The position numbers and the translations under genes are program-made. Below the pieces are notes generated by a model. The model was not told where the DNA came from. It saw only the letters and a list, made by a program, of their open reading frames with translations, and ran no database searches. Source: Paractinoplanes ovalisporus (GTDB taxonomy: Bacteria > Actinomycetota > Actinomycetes > Mycobacteriales > Micromonosporaceae). From it: DNA of 64,000 bases. The stretch covers positions 1 through 64,000 of the forward strand of contig NZ_JAENHP010000010.1 in assembly GCF_016834655.1 (NCBI RefSeq). The letters are read 5' to 3'. Below are positions 17,524-25,414 of the stretch, piece by piece (the stretch's first letter is position 1; every line of letters starts with the position of its first letter).

Positions 17524-20145
17524 ATGCCCGACGCGCCACAGCTCGACTCGGTCACCCCGGCGTCGGCCCGGGCGGCCACCACACTCACCCTCGCCGGGAC
17601 GTCGTTCGGTGCCCGCACCGACGGGTCGGCCGTCCGGCTCCGGGTCCCCGCCCAGGGTGCGGCACCCGTGCCGGGCGAGCTGGTGAGCTGGTCCGCGACG
17701 GCGATCCAGGTCCGGGTTCCGCCGCTGGCCACGTTCGGTTCCGGCGGCCCGCTCGAGATCACCGTGCACAGCGACGACGGCGACAGCGACGCGGCGGCCT
17801 TCGTGCTCGAGGAGGAGGCGCCCCCGGCGGTCACCGCGGTGCAACCCGCGCGCGGGCTCGGCGGGGACGCGATCACGCTGACCGGGGAGCGTTTCGGACG
17901 GCGGGCGCCGGGATCGGCCGTCCTGTTCCAGGCGCCCGGTCCGCGCGACGTCGCCGCGGTGGTGGACTCCTGGAACCCGGGGACGATCGTGGTGCGCGTG
18001 CCATTGGCCGAGGCGCTCGGCGGCGCCGGGCAACGCTCGCTGGTCGTCTCCGCCGCGTGGGGGCGCAGCGACCAGCAACCGTTCCTGCTCGGCGAACTGC
18101 CCCGCATCGAGGCCGTCGTGCCGGCCAGCCCGTCACCGGCCGGCACGATCACGATTCAGGGCCGGGCGTTCGGCCCGCAAGCCGCCGGTCACCTCGAACT
18201 CGTGGCCGTCTACGCCACTGCGGACCCGACGGCGCCGGGCAACACGACCGTCCCGGCCGTGCTGTCGTGGACCGACACCGAGATCCAGGCCCAGCTGCCC
18301 GACCTGCCCGGCCTGCGCACCACCGGCCCGCGCGACGTGGTGGTCACCAGCGAGTGGGGCGCGAGCCGCTCGGACCAGCACAGCCGGATCCTGATCGAGA
18401 GCCGCGCCTCGATCACGAACTGGACCCGGCTCGAACCACACGCACGTACCAGCGACCTTCAAGCGGGATTGCAGCAGGGACTTCAGGCCCAGGTGTACGA
18501 CGCGTTGTGGCTGCTCGGCCGGCAGTGGCAGATGCTCGAGCTGCACGGCACGGACGCCGGTTCGCCGGTGACCGCCCGGGTCGACGGGACGGCGACTCCG
18601 TTGGCGCGCTGGCGGCCGCGGGGCGGGCAGCCCGGCGATGTCCCCGCGGGCACGCCGCTGGAGGCCGTCGTGGAGCGCGAGACGGTGATCCCGGCGCCCG
18701 CGCCGTCCGGGCCGACCTTCAGCGACCTGCGGCTGGCCGCCGAGTCCGGGCTGCACCTGCTCCGGCTCATCGAGGCCGAGCTCGACGACGGGCCCCGCAG
18801 CGGTGACTACCGGGCCCGGTTCCGGAACGAATATCCGTTGCGTCGTCCGTCCGGCGGGGCCGCGCTGGACGCCGGCAGTCAGCGCTTCCTGACCGTGGCC
18901 GCGGGCCGGGTTCCGGACGGCGCGCGCATCTACGCCGACTTCCAGTCGGTGCTGGACTCGCCGCCGCGGCTGCCCCGGCGGCCACCGATCGACGACCGGG
19001 ACCGCGACGAGGTGATCTCCGCGCTGCGGCGGTGGTACGCGTGGTGCGCCGGCCTGATCAGCGCCCCCGTCGGCTCGACCGGTTCGGGCTGGGACCGGCA
19101 GCGCATGGAGTACTCGTTCACGGCCGGTTCGGGCGACGTGGTGCTCGCCGCGCCCGAGCACGACGGCGGCCACCTCGACTGGTACTCGTTCGTGCGGCGT
19201 ACGCCCGGCGCGGGGGTGTCGCTCGGGTCGCCCCGGCCCGACCGGCGGCCGGTGGCGTTCACCCGCACGGCGGTGCCCAACGGGGTCAGTTTCCCGGGCA
19301 TGCCGGTTCCGCGCTGGTGGGAGCTCGAGGACCGGGTGGTCGACTTCGGCGCGGTCGCGGCCGAGCCGAGCGACCTGCTCAAGCTGGTCCTGGTGGAGTT
19401 CGCCACGGTGTTCGGCAACGACTGGTTCACGGTGCCGCTGGACGCCATGCCGGTCGGCTCGCTGCTGACGCTGGGCTCGGTGAAGGTGACCGACTCGTTC
19501 GGCGTGACCAGCACCCTCGCCCCGTTCGGCGACGGCTCGGGCACCGACTGGCGGATGTTCGAGCTGACCCGCGAGGACGGCACGGCCGACGCCGGCAACT
19601 CGATGCTGTTGCTCGACACGCTGCCGACCACGGCCGAGTCGGACCCGATCGAAGACGTGGTGCTGCTGCGCGACGAACTGGCCAACATGGCGTGGGCGGT
19701 CGAGAAGACGGTCGAGAGCCGTACGGGCCGTCCGGTGGACCGGCACGAGGAGGAGGTGACCGGGCGAGGCGATCAGCCACCGGTCGACCAGGAGGCCCTG
19801 CGCCGCTACCTGCTGCAGACCGCCGTCCCCCGGAACTGGATCCCGCTGCTGCCGAAGTTCGACCGGGACACCACCGGTGCCGTACGACGGCGCTGGCTGG
19901 CCCGCGGTGCGATGCGCGACCCGGCCGGCGGCCCGGCGATCCGCCCCGTCGGGCGGCTGCTGGAACCGGGAACGGCGCTGGACATCTTTGACGAGGAGGT
20001 TCCGCGGGCCGGGGCCCGGGTGCGGCGGCTCTGGACGTACGGGCGTTCGCTCGACGGCCGGACCCACCTGTGGCGGGGCCGGCGCAAGGGTCCGGGGCGG
20101 GGCGAGGGCTCCAGCGGCCTGAGTTTCGACAGCACCCGGACCTGA
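17524..20145 (+). CDS. Protein with three IPT/TIG domains and an unrecognised C-terminal region
   Basis: The 873-aa protein has a ggaagg ribosome-binding site 5-10 bases before its ATG. Three IPT/TIG domains follow one another: residues about 4-97 (LDSVTPASARAATTLTLAGTSFG), 100-185 (AVTAVQPARGLGGDAITLTGERFG) and 190-295 (IEAVVPASPSPAGTITIQGRAFG). TIG domains are Ig-like folds that mediate binding. The remaining about 570 residues open with NWTRLEPHARTSDLQAGLQQ and DALWLLGRQWQMLELHG (residues 326-342), a motif that looks functional but which I cannot assign. There is no signal peptide. Last gene of the five-gene operon; its C-terminus is basic (RRLWTYGRSLDGRTHLWRG). Confidence 0.65.
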   Translation: MPDAPQLDSVTPASARAATTLTLAGTSFGARTDGSAVRLRVPAQGAAPVPGELVSWSATAIQVRVPPLATFGSGGPLEITVHSDDGDSDAAAFVLEEEAPPAVTAVQPARGLGGDAITLTGERFGRRAPGSAVLFQAPGPRDVAAVVDSWNPGTIVVRVPLAEALGGAGQRSLVVSAAWGRSDQQPFLLGELPRIEAVVPASPSPAGTITIQGRAFGPQAAGHLELVAVYATADPTAPGNTTVPAVLSWTDTEIQAQLPDLPGLRTTGPRDVVVTSEWGASRSDQHSRILIESRASITNWTRLEPHARTSDLQAGLQQGLQAQVYDALWLLGRQWQMLELHGTDAGSPVTARVDGTATPLARWRPRGGQPGDVPAGTPLEAVVERETVIPAPAPSGPTFSDLRLAAESGLHLLRLIEAELDDGPRSGDYRARFRNEYPLRRPSGGAALDAGSQRFLTVAAGRVPDGARIYADFQSVLDSPPRLPRRPPIDDRDRDEVISALRRWYAWCAGLISAPVGSTGSGWDRQRMEYSFTAGSGDVVLAAPEHDGGHLDWYSFVRRTPGAGVSLGSPRPDRRPVAFTRTAVPNGVSFPGMPVPRWWELEDRVVDFGAVAAEPSDLLKLVLVEFATVFGNDWFTVPLDAMPVGSLLTLGSVKVTDSFGVTSTLAPFGDGSGTDWRMFELTREDGTADAGNSMLLLDTLPTTAESDPIEDVVLLRDELANMAWAVEKTVESRTGRPVDRHEEEVTGRGDQPPVDQEALRRYLLQTAVPRNWIPLLPKFDRDTTGAVRRRWLARGAMRDPAGGPAIRPVGRLLEPGTALDIFDEEVPRAGARVRRLWTYGRSLDGRTHLWRGRRKGPGRGEGSSGLSFDSTRT

Positions 20146-20178
20146 CCCGGGGATCGCCGCCGCTGACACCAGGGCGCG

Positions 20179-20222
20179 TTCCCTTAGTTCAGCGCTCGCT
20201 GTATGGTCAGCGAATGCTGACC
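20179..20222 (+). promoter_or_regulatory. Promoter and operator of the cmtR-ctpG operon
   Basis: A -10 box TATGGT (20202-20207) lies 17 bases after a weak -35 (TTCCCT, 20179-20184) and 6 bases before the ATG at 20214, so the transcript should start at or next to the start codon (leaderless). A perfect dyad GGTCAGC-GAAT-GCTGACC (20205-20222) spans the -10 end, the start site and the ATG, and a second dyad CAGCG-CT-CGCTG (20190-20201) fills the spacer. A repressor bound to either would block transcription. Confidence 0.65.
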
Positions 20223-20588
20223 AGTGTTACCCGCGTGGACGTGATGGCGCGGCTGGGCCGGGCGATGGCCGACCCGACCCGGTCCTCGATCCTGCTGAGC
20301 CTGCTCGAGCGGCCGGGCTATCCCGCCGTGCTGGCGCGCGACCTCGGTCTGACCCGCAGCAACGTGTCGAACCATCTCGCCTGCCTGCGCGGGTGCGGCC
20401 TGGTGGTGGCGGTGCCCGAGGGGCGGCAGACGCGGTACGAGATCGCCGACCCGCACCTGACCCACGCGCTGGCGGCCCTGGTCGACGTGGTGCTGGCGGT
20501 CGACGACGGCGAGCCGTGCGCGGACGAGGACTGCGCGGTGCCGCTGTGCTGCGGGCCGGGCGCGGTCGGCGGGGAGAGTCCGCGATGA
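20214..20588 (+). CDS. cmtR: CmtR-type ArsR/SmtB metal-sensing repressor
   Basis: The 124-aa protein is colinear with the Cd(II)/Pb(II) sensor CmtR of Mycobacterium tuberculosis: RLGRAMADPTRSSILLSLLERPGYPAVLARDLGLTRSNVSNHLACLRGCGLVVAVPEGRQTRYEIADPHLTHAL. The three cysteines that bind metal in CmtR fall at the same numbers, C57, C61 and C102; extra C-terminal cysteines (C107, C112, C113) are an addition. Metal binding to such repressors releases DNA and derepresses the efflux pump. The start was chosen because it matches CmtR (MLTS...) and sits six bases after a -10 box; codons upstream to 20070 are a shadow frame. The stop overlaps the ATPase start (ATGA). Confidence 0.88.
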   Translation: MLTSVTRVDVMARLGRAMADPTRSSILLSLLERPGYPAVLARDLGLTRSNVSNHLACLRGCGLVVAVPEGRQTRYEIADPHLTHALAALVDVVLAVDDGEPCADEDCAVPLCCGPGAVGGESPR

Positions 20589-22561
20589 GCAAGGAGTGCT
20601 GCGGTCCGGACGAGACCGAAGAGACGGTGGACGACGAGATGCCGGTGTGGTGGCGCGATCCGGCCCTGCGGTTGCCGGCGGCGTCGGGCGTGCTGCTCGC
20701 GGTGGGTTACGCATCGCAGTGGTCGGGGCTGGACATCGCGGCCACCGTCGTCTTCGCCGGCGGTCTCGCGGCCGGGGCGTGGACGTTCGTACCCGGTGCA
20801 CTGCGGCGGTTGTGGCGCGGCCGCACCGGCGTCGGGCTGCTGATGACGATCGCCGCGGTCGGCGCGGTGCTGCTCGGGCACGTCGCCGAGGCGGCCGCCC
20901 TGGCGTTTCTGTTCTCCATCGCCGAGGCGCTCGAGGACAGGGCCATGGACAAGGCCCGGCACGGCCTGCGGGCGTTGCTGTCCCTGATTCCGGAGACGGC
21001 CCGGCTGTCCCGGTTGAGCGGTGACGTGACCGTGCCCGCGGCCGAGGTGCGGCAGTTCGACATCCTGGTCGTCGGCGCGGGGGAGCGGATCGCCACCGAC
21101 GGGGTGGTGGTGCGCGGGCGCTCCGCCGTGGACACCTCCGCGGTGACCGGCGAGTCCATCCCGGTCGAGGCCGGCCCGGGTGATCCGGTCCCGGCCGGCG
21201 CCGTCAACGGCTCCGGCACCCTGCACGTCGAGGCGACCACCGCCGGTCGGGACAACTCGCTGACCACGATCGTGCGGCTGGTCGAGGAGGCGCACGCCCG
21301 CAAGGGCGACCGGGCGCGGCTGGCCGACCGGATCGCCCGCCCGCTGGTGCCCGTCGTGCTGATCGCGGCGGTGCTGGTGGCGGTGTTCGGCCTGATCGCC
21401 GGCGACCCGCAAACCTGGATCGAACGGGCCCTGGTCGTGCTGGTCGCGGCGTCGCCGTGTGCGCTGGCGATCGCGGTGCCGGTCACGGTCATCTCGGCCA
21501 TCGGGTCGGCCAGCCGGCTCGGCGTCGTCATCAAGTCGGGGGAGGCGTTCGAGCGCCTCGGCGCGATCCGTACGGTCGCGCTCGACAAGACCGGCACGCT
21601 GACCCGCAACCGGCCCGAGGTGGCGACGGTCGAGACCGGCGACGGGTTCGACCGTGAGCAGGTGCTCGAGGTCGCGGCCGGGCTGGAGGCGGCCAGCACC
21701 CACCCCCTGGCCGCGGCGATCATCGCGGCGGCCGACCGGCGGGCGGAGATCGCCGACGTCGAGGAGCTGGCCGGCCGTGGCGTCACCGGCCGGTGGGACG
21801 GGCGGCCGGTGCGCGTCGGCAGCCCCCGATGGATCGATCCGGGACCGCTGACCGGTGCCGTCGACACCATGGCGTCGCAGGGGATGAGCGTCATCCTGGT
21901 CGAGATCGGCGAGGTCGTGGCGGGCGCGGTGGGCATCCGCGACGAACTGCGGCCGGAAGCCGCCGAGGCGGTCGCGGCACTACGCGCCCAGGGCATCGGC
22001 GTCATGATGCTGACCGGCGACAACACCCGTACGGCGCAAGCTCTCGCCCGGTCGGCGGGCATCGACGACGTACGCGCCGAGCAACTCCCGCAAGACAAAG
22101 CGGCCGCCGTCGAAAGAGACGCTACGGCCATGATCGGCGACGGCATCAACGACGCGCCGGCCCTGGCCGCGGCCGGCGTGGGCATCGCGATGGGCGCGAC
22201 CGGTTCGGCCGCCGCCGTCGAGTCGGCCAGCGTCGCCTTCACCGGCACCGACCTGCGGCTGATCCCGCTGGCTCTGGCCCACGCCCGGCGTGGCCGGCGC
22301 ATCATGACCGGCAACATCGGCCTCGCCCTGGCCATCATCGTGGTGCTGTTCCCGCTGGCCCTGTTCGGCGTGCTCGGCCTGGCCCAGGTTGTGCTCGTGC
22401 ACGAGCTGGCCGAGGTGGTCGTCATCGCCAACGGCCTCCGCGCCGCCCGTCGCCGCGTACCCCGGCCGCCTGCGCCGGGCACACCGCCGGCTGCTGACGT
22501 GACAATGGTGCAGTCGAGCGCCGCCGGGGCGTCCGCTGCCCTGCGTCTCCCGAACACCTAA
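20585..22561 (+). CDS. ctpG: Heavy-metal P1B-type ATPase, CtpG-like (Cd/Pb efflux)
   Basis: This 658-aa membrane pump shows the complete P-type ATPase set: TGES actuator motif, the transmembrane metal motif SPCALA (residues 290-295), the phosphorylation site DKTGT (D334), the ATP-binding HP in STHPLAA, and GDGINDAPAL (from 518). It has about eight membrane segments and a short N-terminus (MSKECCGPDE) with a CC pair instead of a full heavy-metal-associated domain. SPC rather than CPC is seen in some soft-metal pumps. Translational coupling to a CmtR-type sensor, as for cmtR and ctpG in mycobacteria, supports cadmium/lead export; zinc or copper cannot be excluded. Confidence 0.85.
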   Translation: MSKECCGPDETEETVDDEMPVWWRDPALRLPAASGVLLAVGYASQWSGLDIAATVVFAGGLAAGAWTFVPGALRRLWRGRTGVGLLMTIAAVGAVLLGHVAEAAALAFLFSIAEALEDRAMDKARHGLRALLSLIPETARLSRLSGDVTVPAAEVRQFDILVVGAGERIATDGVVVRGRSAVDTSAVTGESIPVEAGPGDPVPAGAVNGSGTLHVEATTAGRDNSLTTIVRLVEEAHARKGDRARLADRIARPLVPVVLIAAVLVAVFGLIAGDPQTWIERALVVLVAASPCALAIAVPVTVISAIGSASRLGVVIKSGEAFERLGAIRTVALDKTGTLTRNRPEVATVETGDGFDREQVLEVAAGLEAASTHPLAAAIIAAADRRAEIADVEELAGRGVTGRWDGRPVRVGSPRWIDPGPLTGAVDTMASQGMSVILVEIGEVVAGAVGIRDELRPEAAEAVAALRAQGIGVMMLTGDNTRTAQALARSAGIDDVRAEQLPQDKAAAVERDATAMIGDGINDAPALAAAGVGIAMGATGSAAAVESASVAFTGTDLRLIPLALAHARRGRRIMTGNIGLALAIIVVLFPLALFGVLGLAQVVLVHELAEVVVIANGLRAARRRVPRPPAPGTPPAADVTMVQSSAAGASAALRLPNT

Positions 22562-22623
22562 GCGCCTAAGGTTTTCCGGGCAGCCGCCGTTAGACTGGCC
22601 GCCGGGTGCGGGGAAGGCGGGGC

Positions 22624-22980
22624 ATGCGGGGATTCGGCGAGCTGGAAGCGGCCATCATGAACGTGCTCTGGAACCGGGGCGAGCCCACCAGCGTCCGGCA
22701 GGTGCACACCGACCTGCAGCCGGAGCGCCGCCTGGCCTACAACACGGTGCTGACCGTCGTCGACATCCTCTACAAGAAGGGCCGGCTGCGGCGCAGCAAG
22801 GACGGCCGTGCCTTTCGCTACTGGCCGGTCGAGTCCCGCGCCGACTACGGCATGCAACTGATGCGCGACGCGATGGCCGAGAGCGGCGACCCGGCCGGTT
22901 CCCTGGTCACCTTCGTACGGCACCTGAGCGACGACGAGAGCGCGGCCCTGCGCCAGGCCCTGGGGACGTACGAGCGGTGA
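22624..22980 (+). CDS. BlaI/MecI-family transcriptional repressor
   Basis: The 118-aa product is a typical BlaI/MecI winged-helix repressor: MRGFGELEAAIMNVLWNRGEPTSVRQVH, AYNTVLTVVDILYKKGRLRRSKDGRAFRYWP, and the dimerisation tail VTFVRHLSDDESAALRQAL. A ggaagg ribosome-binding site fits the ATG at 22624 better than the GTG at 22606. In actinobacteria such genes almost always precede an M56 (BlaR-like) membrane protease that cleaves the repressor. Here the stop overlaps a GTG that would have started that protease, but the protease is only a remnant, so how this repressor could be inactivated is unclear. Confidence 0.85.
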   Translation: MRGFGELEAAIMNVLWNRGEPTSVRQVHTDLQPERRLAYNTVLTVVDILYKKGRLRRSKDGRAFRYWPVESRADYGMQLMRDAMAESGDPAGSLVTFVRHLSDDESAALRQALGTYER

Positions 22981-23107
22981 TCGCCGCCCTCATCCTCGGC
23001 TTCACCGCCGCGTTCTCGACCGTCGCGGTACGCCTGCTCCCAGGAGCGGCTGGGTCTACCGGTCGTCCCGGCTGGGCATCGCCGCCTGGTAGGCGGTCAC
23101 CGCTTGA
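22977..23107 (+). pseudogene. Remnant of an M56-family (BlaR-like) membrane peptidase
   Basis: A GTG overlapping the BlaI-family stop (GTGA) begins MIAALILGFTAAFSTVAVRLL, a first transmembrane helix typical of actinobacterial M56 proteins. At about 23050 the reading frame shifts: the continuing peptide WVYRSSRLGIAAW, expected after RLL...A in this family, is in a different frame. It is then cut by TAG (23090-23092, where family members have a glutamine codon CAG), continues AVTA, and ends at TGA 23105-23107. The remaining about 250 residues, including the HExxH site, are absent. So an indel, a nonsense change and a large deletion have removed this gene. Confidence 0.7.
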
Positions 23108-23133
23108 ACCGACATGCGCCGCGGAAGGATGTC

Positions 23134-23769
23134 ATGACCCCAGCGAACGAATCAACCGCCAAAGTTCTGCGCGTCTGGGAGAAGAACGCGCCCGCATACG
23201 ACCGGCAGATCGCCTTGCTGGAACGCGTCTGGTTCACCGGGGGCCGTCAATGGCTCGGTGCTCGCGCCCAGGGCCGTGTGCTCGAGGTGGCGATCGGCAC
23301 CGGGCTCAACCTTCCCCACTACCCAGCCGGCGTCGTTCTGACCGGCGTCGAGCTGAGCCCGGCGATGCTGGCCATCGCCCAGCGCCGGGCCGCCGATCTC
23401 GGCCGCACCCTCGATCTGGCGGCCGGCGACGCCGAGGACCTGCCGTACGACGCGGACAGCTTCGACACGGTCGTCTGCGCGCTGTCGCTGTGCACCATTC
23501 CCCGCCCGGCCACGGCGATCGCGGAGATGAGACGCGTCTTGACGCCCGGCGGCCGGCTGCTGCTGCTCGACCACATCGGCAGTTCCTGGCCGCCGATCCG
23601 AGCGGCCCAGTGGCTGGTGGAACAGGCGACCGTCCGAGCCGCGGGTGAACATTTCACCCGTCGATCGCTGCCTCTGGTCGAGGCGGCCGGTTTTGAGATC
23701 GTCGAGCGCGAACGCGTCAAGGCGGGCACCATCGAACGTCTGCACGCCCGCAAACCCGCCGCGGAATGA
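23134..23769 (+). CDS. Class I SAM-dependent methyltransferase
   Basis: The 211-aa protein has the methyltransferase_11 layout: motif I VLEVAIGTGLNLPHYP, acidic loop end of strand 2 VELSPAMLAIA, AGDAEDLPYDADSFDTVVCALSLCTIP, and motif III RVLTPGGRLLLLDHIGSSWP. Such enzymes move a methyl group from S-adenosylmethionine to small molecules or lipids; the overall shape (LLDHIGSSWPPIRAAQWLVEQ) resembles phospholipid/quinone-type methyltransferases. A GGAAGGA ribosome-binding site is 5 bases before the ATG at 23134, favouring it over the ATG at 23104. It lies directly behind the broken M56 gene and converges on an oxidoreductase. Confidence 0.85.
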   Translation: MTPANESTAKVLRVWEKNAPAYDRQIALLERVWFTGGRQWLGARAQGRVLEVAIGTGLNLPHYPAGVVLTGVELSPAMLAIAQRRAADLGRTLDLAAGDAEDLPYDADSFDTVVCALSLCTIPRPATAIAEMRRVLTPGGRLLLLDHIGSSWPPIRAAQWLVEQATVRAAGEHFTRRSLPLVEAAGFEIVERERVKAGTIERLHARKPAAE

Positions 23770-23808
23770 CGGAGGTGCGGCCGGGTCGCAGCAGGCGGCC
23801 GCCCGGCT

Positions 23809-25332
23809 TCAGCGCCGGAGCCGACGCGACCGGGGCGCCAGCAACCCTCGAGGAACGACCGAGAGGAGCGGGGCCGCCCGGACACCGTGCCGGCCGAGGA
23901 TGGCGTTGACGGCGAGGATCGCCGAGCCGGCGGCACGTTCCATCAGCCCGGCCGGGAAGGGGACGCGCACCCAGTCGCCGGCCAGATAGACGCCGTCGGC
24001 ATCGGAGAGCACGCCGGGCCGGGTGGCGTCGCTTCCCGGGGCGAACGCGGGTGCGTCGTCGCCGACACGTTCGTCGACGTCGAGAATGGTCATGCCGGTC
24101 GTCTCCGGCCACAGCGCCCCGAGTTCGGCCCACATCCTCTTGGTGAGCTCGGCGGCGTCCACACCGTCGGGGGCCGCGTACGCGTGCAGCTCGATGACGC
24201 TGCCGCCGGTCCGGCGGGCCCACTGGGTCGTGGCCTGCTCGATGCGGTGATAGAGCGTGACCGAGTCGAGAGTGGGCTCCCCGGCCACGCTGGTGAAGAC
24301 GCTGCGTTCGGGTGCGCAGTCCTGGGCCGTCCAGATCCGGCTGACGGCGTACGGCGCCGCCGTTCGGACCGTGGCCATCTGCTCGGCGAGCCGGGGCGCG
24401 CGTGCGGCCAGCCCCGGGGAAGCGGCCACGATCTCGCGGGCCGAGCGCGGGTCGGTGGCGAGCACGACGTGGTCGGCGGTCAGCTCGGCGCCGCCACGCA
24501 GCACGACGGTCCAGCCTGGATCGATCCGGTCGACTGCGGCCTGGGTACGGATCTCGCCGCCGAGCGCCTGCAACTGCCCGGCGAGCGGCGCCCAGATGGC
24601 CGTCTCGTAGTCCTGGATGGGTGCGTCGAAGTCGAGACCCTCGGGATTACGCAGGAAATAGAAGTGGAACTGCATGATCATCTCGGCCGCCGACATCTCC
24701 TCCTGGTGGTTGAAGAAGGAATGCGCGAACACGTCGAACAGGTGAGCCCGGGCCCGAGCGGGCATATTCAGCGTGTCGAGGAAGTCCTTCGCCGAGATGT
24801 GGTCGAACTGGCGGTAGGTCTCGGCGCGGGAGTAGCTCAGCAGGGGGACGGCGGCTTTGCCGTCGACGCCGCGAAGCTCCCGCAGCTTCAGGCTCGGTGA
24901 CCGGGCGACCAGTGCCAGCAGATTGGCCGGAGGGCGGCGGGGCAGGCCGGAGAAGCTTTCCTCGGGCCAGTTCCGGGAGACCACCGGGTAGCGTCCGGCG
25001 GGCCGGAGGAACGACAGCTCGGGATCGATCCGGCGGAGCACGTTGTGAAGGTTGTAGTACTGGCGGAAGAACCCGTGGAAGCCGTGCTCGACCATTTGCC
25101 GTGAGCCGTCCGCCACGACCTGGGGCCACGCCGCAAGACGACCGCCCAACTGGGCGTCGCGTTCCAGCAGCGTCACCCGGATCCCCCGCTCGGCGAGCAG
25201 AAGAGCGCTGGTCACCCCGGCGATCCCGCCACCGATCACCACAGCCCGGACCTCGTCGGTGACGGTTCGCGGCAGATCGGCGCGAGGACGGACCAGGCGG
25301 TGGGCGCGGGCGCTCGTCAGTCGTGATGTCAC
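23809..25332 (-). CDS. FAD-dependent oxidoreductase, isorenieratene synthase (CrtU)-like
   Basis: The 507-aa protein has an N-terminal dinucleotide-binding motif (VVIGGGIAGVTSALLLAERG...LLERDAQLGGRL) and the C-terminal FAD-contact segment GVYLAGDWVRVPFPAGLMERAAGSA. The middle (HGFHGFFRQYYNLHNVLRRIDP, PARARAHLFDVFAHSFFNHQEEMSAAEMIMQFHFYFLRNPEGLDFD) is the pattern I associate with CrtU, the carotenoid desaturase/methyltransferase that makes aromatic end rings, at about its usual length. No other carotenoid gene is in the window, so substrate is uncertain; related proteins act on other polyenes. It starts with GTG six bases after a TAGCGT -10 box, suggesting a leaderless transcript. It is transcribed away from another FAD oxidoreductase. 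Confidence 0.72.
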   Translation of the reverse strand: MTSRLTSARAHRLVRPRADLPRTVTDEVRAVVIGGGIAGVTSALLLAERGIRVTLLERDAQLGGRLAAWPQVVADGSRQMVEHGFHGFFRQYYNLHNVLRRIDPELSFLRPAGRYPVVSRNWPEESFSGLPRRPPANLLALVARSPSLKLRELRGVDGKAAVPLLSYSRAETYRQFDHISAKDFLDTLNMPARARAHLFDVFAHSFFNHQEEMSAAEMIMQFHFYFLRNPEGLDFDAPIQDYETAIWAPLAGQLQALGGEIRTQAAVDRIDPGWTVVLRGGAELTADHVVLATDPRSAREIVAASPGLAARAPRLAEQMATVRTAAPYAVSRIWTAQDCAPERSVFTSVAGEPTLDSVTLYHRIEQATTQWARRTGGSVIELHAYAAPDGVDAAELTKRMWAELGALWPETTGMTILDVDERVGDDAPAFAPGSDATRPGVLSDADGVYLAGDWVRVPFPAGLMERAAGSAILAVNAILGRHGVRAAPLLSVVPRGLLAPRSRRLRR

Positions 25333-25379
25333 GCGGCCACGCTACCCTTGATCGACGCAGTAATCGACGCAACATCCTG

Positions 25380-25414
25380 CCGACAGCCGCCCAATGCCCT
25401 TGTAGGGTCCGATC
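25380..25414 (+). promoter_or_regulatory. Leaderless-type promoter of the 25415 gene
   Basis: CCGACA (25380-25385) and TAGGGT (25403-25408) are spaced by 17 bases, and the -10 ends six bases before the ATG at 25415, so transcription should start at the start codon. Two direct repeats ATCGACGCA (25351-25359, 25363-25371) sit between the two divergent genes and could bind a regulator. Confidence 0.5.

Noticed and set aside
15805..17539. Long minus-strand frames opposite the giant operon, the P-type ATPase and the SARP gene
   Set aside because: High-GC genes leave long open antisense frames; these have low third-position bias, arginine/proline/histidine-rich products and no recognisable domains.
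22557..22570. Direct repeat CCTAAG-N2-CCTAAG at the BlaI-type promoter as an operator
   Set aside because: Two short direct copies, one inside the ATPase stop codon region, do not resemble the dyads bound by BlaI-family repressors, so I do not call it.
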